Shown here in pieces: positions 53,497 through 62,429 of a stretch of DNA of 64,000 bases (positions are counted from its first letter, which is position 1; each line of letters begins with the position of its first letter). Source of the stretch: Streptomyces tuirus. Lineage in GTDB: Bacteria; Actinomycetota; Actinomycetes; Streptomycetales; Streptomycetaceae. A model generated the notes under the pieces. The model saw only the letters and a program-made list of their open reading frames with translations, did not search any database and was not told the origin of the DNA. Position numbers and translations under genes: made by a program. The DNA lies in assembly GCA_018195615.1 (NCBI GenBank), contig JAGTPG010000002.1, forward strand, positions 5,697,501-5,761,500, given 5' to 3'.

Positions 53497-53844
53497 TCAC
53501 GTGTCGCCGCCTCCCTTGCCCTTCCCGCCCCGCTTGTCCTCCGTCTTCATGGCGTCGTTGACCTGCTTGGCGAGTTCGTCATCAAGCTTCTTGAACTCAC
53601 GGACAACGGCATCGGACATACTCGCCAGCGCATCGAGCTGCTGCGTGATGTCCTCTCGCCCGTCCTCCCAGTTGGACTCGAAATCATCGAGCGCGTCATT
53701 GACACTGCCGTCGCCGATGTCGTCCTTGTACGACTCGAAGAGCTTCTTGGTGTGATTCAGACGGGACTTGATGGAACGCAGCCGGCGCCCATACCCCTCC
53801 AACTCCGTCAGCGGGAGCGCGAGGTCGCTCTTGCCCTTGCCCAT
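53497..53844 (-). CDS. WXG100-like protein D
   Basis: This 115-residue helical hairpin protein has ALPLTELEGYGRRLRSIKSR, then NHTKKLFESYKDDIGDGSVN, DALDDFESNWEDGREDITQQ and VVREFKKLDDELAKQV. A Lys/Gly-rich tail follows. FKKLD fits [YF]xxxD, and DF-x2-NW-x3-R matches protein C. ATG 53844 has a GGGGGACT-like site. Unlike proteins B and C it has no intact effector-like gene behind it; an effector remnant lies on the opposite strand just upstream. It may be exported by the distant EssC-type ATPase. Confidence 0.82.
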   Translation of the reverse strand: MGKGKSDLALPLTELEGYGRRLRSIKSRLNHTKKLFESYKDDIGDGSVNDALDDFESNWEDGREDITQQLDALASMSDAVVREFKKLDDELAKQVNDAMKTEDKRGGKGKGGGDT

Positions 53845-53903
53845 ACGGCAGTCCCCCAACGTCCAACACCCTGATCTCACCTGAACCGTACCCCGGCCGA
53901 TCT

Positions 53904-54219
53904 TCCACACTCGCGAAGCAGCTGCACGACTTCGCCGACGACGTCTCCGACGCCCTCCGCCTGGTCAAGGGCATGGCGGGCGAGGGCACGCTCCTGGAGT
54001 GGGCGGGAGGACGACGACGATCTCTCCGAGGCTGCGCGGGACGCCCGCGACGACCAGCTCGTGGCCCATTTCGACCCCGTGTGCTTCGACGTCGCCCGGC
54101 ACCTTCGGGCCGACGCCCACCTCACCGAGGTACTCGGTCGACCGGTCCCGATCGCGCTGTTCGACATGGACCGTCCCGGTGCGAATGCCGTGGGCCATGA
54201 GGCCGTAGTCAGCGGTTGA
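53904..54219 (+). pseudogene. remnant of a T7SS effector-like gene plus another ORF end
   Basis: Frame 3 from 53904 reads STLAKQLHDFADDVSDALRL, VKGMAGEGTLLEWAG, a helical segment typical of the front domain of actinobacterial T7SS-exported proteins. After a frame change near 54009, frame 1 continues DDDDLSEAARDARDDQLVAH, FDPVCFDVARHLRADAHLTE, VLGRPVPIALFDMDRPG to TGA at 54217. There is no start and no body between. I read this as the deletion product of a former effector module whose WXG100-like member survives at 53497. Confidence 0.5.
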
Positions 54220-55260
54220 TCGACTGGATCTCCTGGACGTTCATGTCCTGCGTGGTCTCGAAGGTGCCGTCGGGGAGGTCGCCACCCGAGCCGTCGGAGC
54301 CTTCCCAGGTGATCTGCCAGGTGACGCTGGCGGAGAGCTGGTAGGGGGTGCCGTTCGTGGCGCGGAGGTAGCGGATGCCGCACGGTGGGGTCTTGTCGGC
54401 GCTGCCCTTGGTGTACGGGGTACCGATGCTGCCGTCGTCGTTGATCTCGCAGTCGCCGGAGGCGGGGAAGACCTCGGCGTCCTCGGTGCCGGGCTCGAGG
54501 TGGAGGGCGATCGGCTTGGCGGTCGTCTCCGCCCACAGGCCCGTACCTGGGAGCTCGGCGCGGACCTTGACCTCCTTGAAGGTGCCCTTGTCGAGCCACA
54601 CCCAGGTCGGCAGGTTGACCGTCGACTTGGCTGCCGGCTTCAGTTCGACCTCCGTGTCCGGGACCTTGACCTTGTCGTAGGCGTAGTCGGCGAGTGTCTC
54701 AGGCGTGGGAGCGTTGGGGTCGTCGGGGATCTCGCCGGCGTCCTGCCAGAACATCAGCCGGCTGCACAGCGAGGTGTCGTCGACCTTGGTGACGTCCGGG
54801 GATACTCCACGCCAGAAGTAGCCGTCCTTGCCGAGGTTGTAGTTCTTGTAGCCCTTCGCCGTCGTGGGTGTGCCGAAGTAGTTGGTGGCGTCTTCCTCGT
54901 CCTTGAAGTGGTCGGTCCACAACTTCGAACCGATCCAGCCCTGGCGGAGGGCGACGTCACCGTTACCGTCGCTCTCTGCGAAGGTCTTCAGCTGCTCGGG
55001 GGTGAAGACTGGCTCGTACCAGCAAGGCGGGGCTTCCAGTTCACGTCCGTCGAAGCGAGAGTGCCCTGCTTGCCGCCGGTGGGACCACTCACCTGGGTGA
55101 CCTTGATCCGGGAACGTGAGGCAGAAGCGGAGATCTCGTTGTTCTTGGCCTCGCCGCCGTAACTGCCTTCGCCGCCGAGGGCGATGGCAGGCGCGGGTGC
55201 GAGGAGGGCGACGGTGAGCGTGATGACCGAGACGTGCCGGGCGGCCTGCGAAGACCTCAT
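54209..55260 (-). CDS. secreted protein of the repeated two-gene cassette, copy C (one frameshift)
   Basis: ATG 55260 opens a signal peptide (VSVITLTVALLAPAPAIALG). After SYGGEAKNNEISAS and TDVNWK, one C is missing near 55031. Restored, it reads PPPCWYEPVFTPEQLKTF, then NYNLGKDGYFWRGVSPDV, CSRLMFWQDAGEIPDDPNA, ETLADYAYDKVKVPDTEV, VNLPTWVWLDKGTF, PGTEDAEVFPASGDCEIN, KTPPCGIRYLRAT and NVQEIQSINR. It is ~350 residues long and closest to copy A. ATGA couples it to the lipoprotein gene. Confidence 0.82.
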
Positions 55261-55907
55261 CAGGAGCAGCCACCCCGCTCCGAATGGGCGGACACTGCCT
55301 GCCACACACCCTGTGCGTTCTTGGCCACGGAGATCATGTAGAAGACCTCGGGGTTCGTGCCCGCTGGGTTTCCCTTGACCTCGCCGGTCTTGCGGTTCTT
55401 CGTGGAGGCCTTGCTCTCATCAGTGCAGTACGAAAGGGACGCCGCTGTCTTGTTCTTGGCGATGTTGACCTTGGGGTCGAACACGGGCAACTTGCCGATG
55501 ACGGTGAGGTTCTTGTCCGTGTAGGTCTTGATCCACTGCTGGCTCTGCAAGAAGCCGGCTTCGGTGTCGTAGAAGGCGCGGGCCTTACTGTCGGGGTCGT
55601 TCTCGATGATTGCCGCGTACCCCGCCCGGAGCTGTTCCTTGCCGTCGTTGAGCACGTCCTGCTCAGCGGGATCGCTGCTTGTCCAGTTGTCGAAGGTCAG
55701 CTGAAAGCTACTGGGCAGCTTGATCACCGGGCGCTTCACGTCAGACGACCGCGACGCCGACGCTGAGGCCGACGGGCTGCTCGACCCCTTCCCCGCCCCC
55801 TTGATGTCGTCGGAGGAGCCGTCCCCGCCTCCACCACAAGCGGTGAGGAGAAGCGCCGCCATCGTGACGAGCGTTGCGGCGGTGGTGGTCGATGTGCGGC
55901 GGGCCAC
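55260..55907 (-). CDS. lipoprotein of the repeated two-gene cassette, copy C
   Basis: This 215-residue lipoprotein has the lipobox LLLTACGGG at about residue 20-24, a Ser-rich linker and a domain beginning VIKLPSSFQLTFDNWTSSDP. It has LSYCTDESKASTKNRKTGEV, VFYMISVAKNAQGVWQAVSA and ends HSERGGCS. The YC-x-D and terminal Cys match copies A and B. The GTG start has GGGGGAG about 7 bases upstream. It is intact. Confidence 0.82.
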   Translation of the reverse strand: MARRTSTTTAATLVTMAALLLTACGGGGDGSSDDIKGAGKGSSSPSASASASRSSDVKRPVIKLPSSFQLTFDNWTSSDPAEQDVLNDGKEQLRAGYAAIIENDPDSKARAFYDTEAGFLQSQQWIKTYTDKNLTVIGKLPVFDPKVNIAKNKTAASLSYCTDESKASTKNRKTGEVKGNPAGTNPEVFYMISVAKNAQGVWQAVSAHSERGGCS

Positions 55908-56076
55908 AGGTGATCTCCCCCGGTGTTTCGGTGTGCGCGACAGAGAACGAAGCTATCAAGGGCGGCCCATGGGCCGTTGAGAGGCAAGTGGTGGATTGTG
56001 TGGGGAAGGTGAGGAGTGTGACGTGGCGGTTGCGAACGACGTGGACCTTGCGTTGCGGCCCGCCTCTCTGCTCACG

Positions 56077-56640
56077 TCAGCGGTTGACCGACTGGATCTC
56101 CCGGACGTTCATGTCCTGCGTGCTCTCGAAGGTGCCGTCGGGGGGCGGAGCCGCCGCTGCCGTCGTCGCTGATCTCGGACCTTGACCACCTCGAAGGTGC
56201 CCTTGTCCAACCACACCCACTGGGCAGGTCGACCGTGGACTCGCCCTCCGGCTTCAGTTCGATCTCCGTGTCCGGGACCTGGGATCTCGAGTCGGTGGCC
56301 ACGCCGCGCCAGAAGTAGCCGTCCTTGCCGAGGTTGTAGTTGTCGTAGCCCTTGTGGGTGATGAGGGGCCCATCCTCATAGTTGAAGGCGTCTTTCTCGA
56401 CGTCGGCGAGGGCTGCCGCTTCCTCGGGTCGGACGGCTTGTCGAAGTCGAAGACCAGCTTCAGGTCCTTCGGGACCCTGACGTCCGGGCGGTCGGCCTCG
56501 GCGGGGCCGGAACCGGACGGGGACGGACTCTTCGAGCCGGAGTCTGCTCTCTTGATGCCGTCCGGCGACTTGTCGTTGCCGCCGTCGCGGCGGCTGTAGT
56601 GGTCAGCACGCGGGGCCAGGGATTCTCCCCCGAGGTTTGG
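56077..56640 (-). pseudogene. decayed copy D of the lipoprotein/secreted cassette
   Basis: Reading leftward from about 56640, fragments appear in changing frames. First is a lipoprotein part (GGNDKSPDGIKRAD; VPKDLKLVFDFDKPSDP). It is joined without the missing body to secreted-protein pieces (NYNLGKDGYFWRGVATD; VPDTEIELKPEGESTVDLP; WLDKGTFEVV), and finally to QDMNVREIQSVNR with a stop at 56077. Several large internal deletions, not just single bases, separate these pieces. It is thus a genuine pseudogene lying 170 bases upstream of copy C. Confidence 0.72.
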
Positions 56641-56934
56641 CGTGCGCAACAGGGAACGACGTTGTCGGCGGCGGGTGTTGGCACCCGGGCGACCACGATC
56701 GATTGTGTGGGGGAGTGAGGGGCGTGCGTAGCGCTCGCGAAGGGTGTGATCCTGACGGCCGGTCTCACCGGTGAGCGCACACGACTACAGGGGCAAACCG
56801 GACGTCCGTGAGGTTCCTTCCCTCCACCCTTCGACGACCCCGAAAAGAGTCCATAAGATCTCTGTAGGCTCAGCACACCTCTCCTCCCACAGCGCGCCTC
56901 ACCGCACACCACACACAACCCCAGGACACCCGCC
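56641..56934. other. intergenic region between cassette remnant and LysM/BTAD gene
   Basis: These 294 bases presumably contain the promoter of the plus-strand gene at 56935. A locally AT-rich patch (AAAAGAGTCCATAAGATCTCT at 56843-56863) is the likeliest core promoter area. No gene is seen. Confidence 0.4.
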
Positions 56935-59924
56935 ATGCCGCGACGCCGCACCTCAAGCTCGTCAAGCTCGACGGGAAGTACGACGGGAACGACGGGAACG
57001 ACGACGGCTCCGAGGAATCGGACGCCGCAGCCGGTGAGGATGCGGCGGCGGTCGTTCGGGGACTTCGTCAAGGCGTTCTGCGCGTTCGTCGCGCTGGCCG
57101 TGCTTCTTGTCGGTGTGCCGGGTGCGCTCGCCGTGACCGTCGGGTGGCCGCTGCCCAGTGGGGCGCCGAGTCTCGACTGGCTGCAACGGGAGATCTCCGT
57201 TCAGACCTTCCTGAACATCCTCACCGTCATCGTGTGGCTCGCCTGGGCCCAGTTCACCGCCTGCGTGCTCGTGGAGATGAAGGCCGCGCTGTCCGGGGTC
57301 GGTGTGCCGGGGCGCGTGCCGGGCGCCGGGCCCAGTCAGTTGCTCGCGCGGCAACTCGTCGCCGCGCTGCTGCTCGTCGGGGCCACCGCCGCCAGCCTGA
57401 CGCCCGGGCTGTCGCAGCTCGGGCAGAGCGGCTACGACGCCAACCAGAAGCCCACCGTCGCCGCGGCCCAGCAGACCCCGGGTCTCTTCGCCCAACAGCA
57501 GGAGCAGGCCGCCGGCGCCGCGGCCGCCCTCGCCGAGCAGGCCTCGCACGCCGCCGCCCACGCCGACGCCGGGGCAGCACCGCCAAGCAGGGCGACACGA
57601 AGTACTACCGGATCCAGCCGCCCGAGGGGCGGCACCACGACTCCCTGTGGGAGATAGCGGAGCGGCACCTCGGTGACGGGCGTCGCTACAAGGAGATCTT
57701 CCAGCTCAACAAGGACCGCGTCCAGCCGGACGGGTCCAAGCTCTCCGAGGCCAGCCTCATCCGGCCCGGATGGATCATGGAGATGCCGGGCGACGCGCGC
57801 GGCGGCGAGCTCGTGGAGATGCCCGACGAGGCGCCCAATGTCTCGCCCGATGTGCAGCAGCAGATCTCCGACTACGCCCGGACCGGGGACCACGCCCAAG
57901 GCGGCGGGGGCTCCGGGGCTCAGGGCGGTGGGCACGAACACGCCGGTGGCGGCGCCACCCAGGTGTCCGTCCCCGAACAGCAGCGGCCCGCCCCCGACAC
58001 CGGTCACCAGCAGGCCGCCAGCACGGAGTCCGACAGCTCCTTCGGTCTTCCTCAGGCCCTGCTCGCCGCGCCCCTGCTCGCCGCCGGTCTCCTCGGGGCG
58101 CTGGGGCGGCGGCGCCGGCAGGCGCTGTGGCAGTCGGCGTTCGGGGCCGCCGGCGGGCGGCGCGGTATGGAGCCGCCCACGCCGAGCGGGGACGCCCAGG
58201 ACGTCCAGGACGCGCTGCTCGTCGGCGCCGACCCGGAGGGCGTGCGGCTGCTCGACCGGAGCCTGCGCGGTCTCGCCGCTTCCCTCGCCGAGGAGTCGCG
58301 GGCCCTGCCGGTCGTGTACGCCGCCTGGCTCAGCAATGGAGACCTGCACCTCCAGCTCGCCCAGCCCGCCGGGAAGCCGCCCGCCCCCTGGCAGCAGGGG
58401 CAGGACCAGACCTTCTGGATGCTGGCCCGGTCGGACGCCGAGCGCTACGAGGACGTCGACACGGCCGCGCCGTACCCCGGGCTCGTCAGCCTCGGCACCA
58501 TGGACGACTCGCGGCTGCTGCTCAACCTGGAGGCCGTGCCCGGCATCGTGTCGCTGAGCGGGCGGGAGGCCGACCGGGCCGCCGTCTTCGCGTCCGTCGC
58601 CGCCGAGTTGGCGACCAACGGGTGGTCGGACCGCATGACCATCACGCTCGTCGGGTTCGGGGAGGACCTCACCCCCCTCGCCCCGAACCGGATCCGGCAC
58701 CTCGAGGACATCGAGGCACTCGTCGAGACCATGGAGGCCGAGACGCGGCAGCGGCGGGGGGCGCTCGGTGCCGCCGGGCACGATTCCGTCCTCACGGGCC
58801 GCACCGGGCCCGCCCAGCACACCCGTTGGGCCCCGCACCTCGTCCTGCTCGCCGCCCAGCCGTCCGCCGAGGACGCCGTCACGCTCGCCGAACTCGCCGC
58901 CGACGCCGGCCGGCTGGGCATCGGCTACCTCGTCGGCACCGAGACCGGCGATCTGCCGGGCGCCGCCTGGGAGATGGAGATCACCGGCCAGGGCAAGCTG
59001 CTCGCGCCCCTCCTCGGGCTCGAACTCGACGCCCAGCTGCTGCCCGCCGCCCAACAGCGCGCCGTGGTCGAGCTGTTCGTCGAGGCCGACCCGGAGCGCG
59101 AGACCGACGGGCCCACCACCGCCCCGCCGTTCCTCGTCGACATCAGCGAGCAGGGGCGGCCGGCCGTCTACGCCCGGCTCGTCGGGCCGTACGAGATCAT
59201 CGGGCTCGACACCCCGGACGGGGAGCGCAGCGCGCTGCTCCACGAGGCGCTCGCCCTGCTGCTCCTGCACCGCGAGGGCGTGCACCCGCGCGTGCTGTCC
59301 TCGGCGCTGTGGCCGCGGGGTGTCACCGACGACGTCCGCGACGCGCTGCTGGACCGGCTGCGCGACTGGCTCGGCACCGACCCCGACGGCACGCCCCGCC
59401 TCGGCAGGGACGCGACCGGGCGGCTCACCCTCGCCAAGTCCGTCGTATCCGACCTGGACGTGCTGCGCTCCCTCTACCACGAGGCCACGCAGGGCAAGGG
59501 TGTCGACAGCCGGGCCGTGCGCGGGCGGCTGCTCACCGACGCGCTCGTGCTGGTGCGCGGGCCGTTGCTCGCCGACCGGCCCGAGGGCCGCTACCGGTGG
59601 CTCACCCACGAGATCGTCGACGCCCAGCTGCCGCTGCTCGTCGCGGACACGGGGCTCGCGCTGTGCGAGTTCCACATGGAGAAGGGCCGCGCCGAGAAGG
59701 CCATCGAGGCACTCAACGCGGCCCTGCGTACCGCCCCGAGCGACGAGCGCCTGTGGCACGAGCTGCTGCGCGCCACGCACGCCACCGGCGACACGTCCCG
59801 GCTGACCGGGCTCGCCACCGATCTGATCGGCCGCAGCGGGGCGCGTGGGCTGCCGCCGCGCACCGAGGCACTGCTCGACGAGCTGCTGCCCACATGGCGC
59901 GACGCGATCGCCGCGGTGGGATGA
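56935..59924 (+). CDS. membrane LysM protein with C-terminal BTAD-like domain (one frameshift)
   Basis: This ~995-residue protein has a Ser/Thr/Arg-rich head and three helices (FVKAFCAFVALAVLLVGVPG; NILTVIVWLAWAQFTACVLV; and near 150). A LysM-like domain follows (DTKYYRIQPPEGRHHDSLWE; IAERHLGDGRRYKEIFQLNK; PGWIMEMPGDA). Next come a Gln/Gly linker, another helix (GLPQALLAAPLLAAGLLGAL) and a long cytoplasmic part. The last ~250 residues resemble the bacterial transcriptional-activator (BTAD/TPR) domain of SARP-like proteins: YEIIGLDTPDGERSALLHEA; DALLDRLRDWLGTDPDGTPR; ALCEFHMEKGRAEKAIEALN. No DNA-binding helices are clear. One G is missing near 57577. It is coupled to the prepilin peptidase gene by ATGA. 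Confidence 0.85.
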
Positions 59925-60646
59925 ACACCGGTTTCCTGGTCATCGCCGCCGCGCTGTGGGGCGCGGCGGCGGGGGCGTTCCTGCCGCGCGCGGCCTACCG
60001 GTTCTCGGCCCCCTCGGGGAGCCGTGGCGCCAGGAGTGCCCCGACGGCCATGCCCTCAAGGGCTGGCTGGGACGTGCCGCGTGCCCGGAGTGCGGGGGCA
60101 GTGGGTACGGGCCGCGTACGACACCACTGGTGATCACCACGGCCCTCGTCTGCGCCGCCCTCGCCGCCGCCACGGGTACCCGGCCCGAGCTCGGGGTGTG
60201 GCTGCTGCTCGCGCCCGTCGGGGTACTGCTGACGGTCGTCGACTTCCGGGTGCGGCGGCTGCCCGACCCGCTCACGCTCCCGTTCGCCGGGGCCGCACTC
60301 GCCCTCCTCGGCCTCACCGCGCTCGTGCCCGAGCACGCGGGGAGTGGACGACCGCCCTGCTCGGCTCGCTGGCGCTCGGCGGCGGCTACTTCGTGCTGTT
60401 CCTCATCAACCCCGCGGGATGGGCTTCGGGGACGTCAAGCTCGCCCTGGGCACCGGGGCGGTACTCGGCTGGTACGGCTGGCCGACCGTGATGCTCGGCA
60501 CGTTCGCCGGGTTCCTGCTGGGCGCGCTGTACGGAGGCGCCCTCGTCGTCGCCCGGCGCGCCGGCCGCAAGACGGCGATCGCGTTCGGGCCGTTCCTGAT
60601 CTCGGGCGCCCTCCTGGGCCTGCTCGTCGGGGCGTACACGGCCTGA
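59921..60646 (+). CDS. prepilin peptidase, A24 family (three frameshifts)
   Basis: This ~243-residue membrane protease should process the Flp prepilin at 49173. The first helix (NTGFLVIAAALWGAAAGAFL) is followed by a cytoplasmic loop with a Cys-based zinc site (CPDGHALKGWLGRAACPECGG). LLTVVDFRVRRLPDPLTLPF holds the first catalytic Asp, and MGFGDVKLALGTGAVLGWYG holds the GxGD Asp. The end is ISGALLGLLVGAYTA. Single bases are missing near 60013 (C run), 60338 (G run) and 60411. Because the catalytic motifs and ending are all perfect, sequencing error is the best explanation. ATG 59921 overlaps the upstream stop. Confidence 0.85.
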
Positions 60647-60716
60647 CGTCCGGCGGCCCGAATGGCTGGCGTACGCTGGGCTGGTCCGTCCACAACCCTT
60701 ACGAAAGGGACGCCCG

Positions 60717-61913
60717 GTGACCGAGAAGGCCGACCTTCAGCCCATCCTCGACCGTGCTGCCGCCGGTGGGCGGATCACCCCGACGAGGCGCTCGTGCTCT
60801 ACCGGGACGCCCCGCTGCACGCGCTGGGCGCCGCCGCCGACGCCGTACGCCGCCGCCGGTATGCGGGCACCGAGCACATCGCGACGTACATCATCGAGCG
60901 CAACATCAACTACACGAACGTCTGCGTCACGGCCTGCCGGTTCTGCGCCTTCTACGCCGCCCCAAGGACACCGCCAAGGGCTGGACCCGCGACCTGGACG
61001 ACATCCTGCGCCGGTGCGCCGAGACCGTCGAGCTGGGCGGCACCCAGATCATGTTCCAGGGCGGACACCACCCGGACTACGGCGTCGAGTACTACGAGAA
61101 GCACTTCTCCGCGATCAAGAAGGAATTCCCGCAGCTGGTCATCCACAGCCTGGGGGCGTCCGAGGTCGAGCACATGGCCCGGATCTCGAAGGTGTCCGTC
61201 GAGGAGGCCATCCGGCGCATCCACGCCGCCGGGCTCGACTCCTTCGCCGGCGCCGGTGCCGAGCTGCTCCCGAGCGGCCCCGCAAGGCCATCGCCCCGCT
61301 GAAGGAGTCCGGGGAGCGCTGGCTGGAGATCATGGAGATCGCGCACAGCCTGGGCGTGGAGTCGACGTCCACCATGCTGATGGGCACCGGCGAGACCAAC
61401 GCCGAGCGCATCGAGCACCTGCGGATGATCCGGGACGTCCAGGACCGCACGGGCGGCTTCCGTGCCTTCATCCCGTACACCTACCAGCCCGAGAACAACC
61501 ACCTGAAGGGCCGGACGCAGGCGACGATCTTCGAGTACCTGCGGATGATCGCGATCGCACGGCTGTTCATGGACAACGTCGCCCACATCCAGGGCTCGTG
61601 GCTGACCACGGGCAAGGAGATCGGGCAGCTCTCCCTGCACTACGGCGCCGACGACCTCGGCTCGATCATGCTCGAGGAGAACGTCGTCTCCTCCGCCGGC
61701 GCCAAGCACCGGTCCAACCGGATGGAGATCATCGACCTGATCCGGAAGGCCGGGCGGGTGCCCGCGCAGCGGTCGACCACCTACGAGCACCTCGTCGTCC
61801 ACGACGACCCCGCGCTGGACCCCGTCGACGACCGTGTGGTCTCGCACTTCTCGTCCACGGCCATCGAGGGCGGCACGGCTCACCCCGAGCTGAAGCTGCT
61901 CGCCCCCAACTGA
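60717..61913 (+). CDS. mqnC: cyclic dehypoxanthinyl futalosine synthase MqnC (three frameshifts)
   Basis: MqnC is a radical-SAM enzyme that cyclises dehypoxanthinyl futalosine in the menaquinone pathway begun by MqnA. The [4Fe-4S] motif is VTACRFCAFYA (C-x3-C-x2-C, reading NVCVTACRFC). Other marks are RNINYTNVC, LGGTQIMFQGGHHPDYGVEY, PYTYQPENNHLKGR and IQGSWLTTGKEIGQLSLHYG. It is ~399 residues, starting at GTG 60717 with AAAGGGA upstream. Bases are missing near 60778 (C run), 60963 (C run before AAGG) and 61277. A menaquinone-dependent Streptomyces needs this gene, which supports the sequencing-error reading. Confidence 0.93.
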   Translation: MTEKADLQPILDRAAAGGRITPTRRSCSTGTPRCTRWAPPPTPYAAAGMRAPSTSRRTSSSATSTTRTSASRPAGSAPSTPPQGHRQGLDPRPGRHPAPVRRDRRAGRHPDHVPGRTPPGLRRRVLREALLRDQEGIPAAGHPQPGGVRGRAHGPDLEGVRRGGHPAHPRRRARLLRRRRCRAAPERPRKAIAPLKESGERWLEIMEIAHSLGVESTSTMLMGTGETNAERIEHLRMIRDVQDRTGGFRAFIPYTYQPENNHLKGRTQATIFEYLRMIAIARLFMDNVAHIQGSWLTTGKEIGQLSLHYGADDLGSIMLEENVVSSAGAKHRSNRMEIIDLIRKAGRVPAQRSTTYEHLVVHDDPALDPVDDRVVSHFSSTAIEGGTAHPELKLLAPN

Positions 61914-61960
61914 GCCGCCCTCCACTGATCCACCCTCAACCGATCGGCAGCGCAGAAGAG

Positions 61961-62407
61961 TTGGAGACCATCCACACGGCCGACGCGGTCCGCGTCACCT
62001 GGGGCTCCGAGCCCGTCAAGGGCGGTGCCGTGGTCGTCGGACGGGACCGGATCGGTGCCGTCGGGAAGCTCGACGACGTACGTGAGGCGTTCCCGAAGGC
62101 ACGGGTGCGCCGCTGGCCCGGCACGCTCGGCCCCGCCCGTGTCCACGAGGGCCCGCTCCCGGACGCCCCGAGCCCGCGTGAACGCGTCCACGCGGTGCTG
62201 AAGCTCGGCGCGGTGGCGGTCCTGGAGGAGTACGTCGACTCGGCGGAGCTCCGGTCCGCCGCCGAGCGGAACGACGTCGCCGTCCTGCCCCGGGCGCGGC
62301 ACACCGCGATCGTCCCGACCGGCCGCGCGGACCTCGCCGTGTACGACGAGACGGGGGAGTGCGTCGCGACGGTGTGCGCGGGGCGGCTCGTGCACCGGCG
62401 CCGCTGA
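61961..62407 (+). CDS. imidazolonepropionase/amidohydrolase-like small protein
   Basis: This 148-residue protein starts at TTG 61961 with AGAAGAG just upstream. It reads TIHTADAVRVTWGSEPVKGG, AVVVGRDRIGAVGKLDDVRE, then RRWPGTLGPARVHEGPLPDA. It ends RHTAIVPTGRADLAVYDETG, ECVATVCAGRLVHRRR. The two halves match the N- and C-terminal beta parts of amidohydrolases, without the metal-binding barrel, so catalysis is unlikely. It is 47 bases after mqnC. From memory a protein like this is conserved beside mqnC in Streptomyces. Role unknown. Confidence 0.75.
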   Translation: METIHTADAVRVTWGSEPVKGGAVVVGRDRIGAVGKLDDVREAFPKARVRRWPGTLGPARVHEGPLPDAPSPRERVHAVLKLGAVAVLEEYVDSAELRSAAERNDVAVLPRARHTAIVPTGRADLAVYDETGECVATVCAGRLVHRRR

Positions 62408-62429
62408 GCCGGCGCCCGCCGGTACCGGG

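Noticed and set aside
57432..59780. A 782-residue minus-strand open frame
   Set aside because: It is the shadow of the LysM/BTAD gene with biased Gly/Arg/Val/Glu composition and no motifs.
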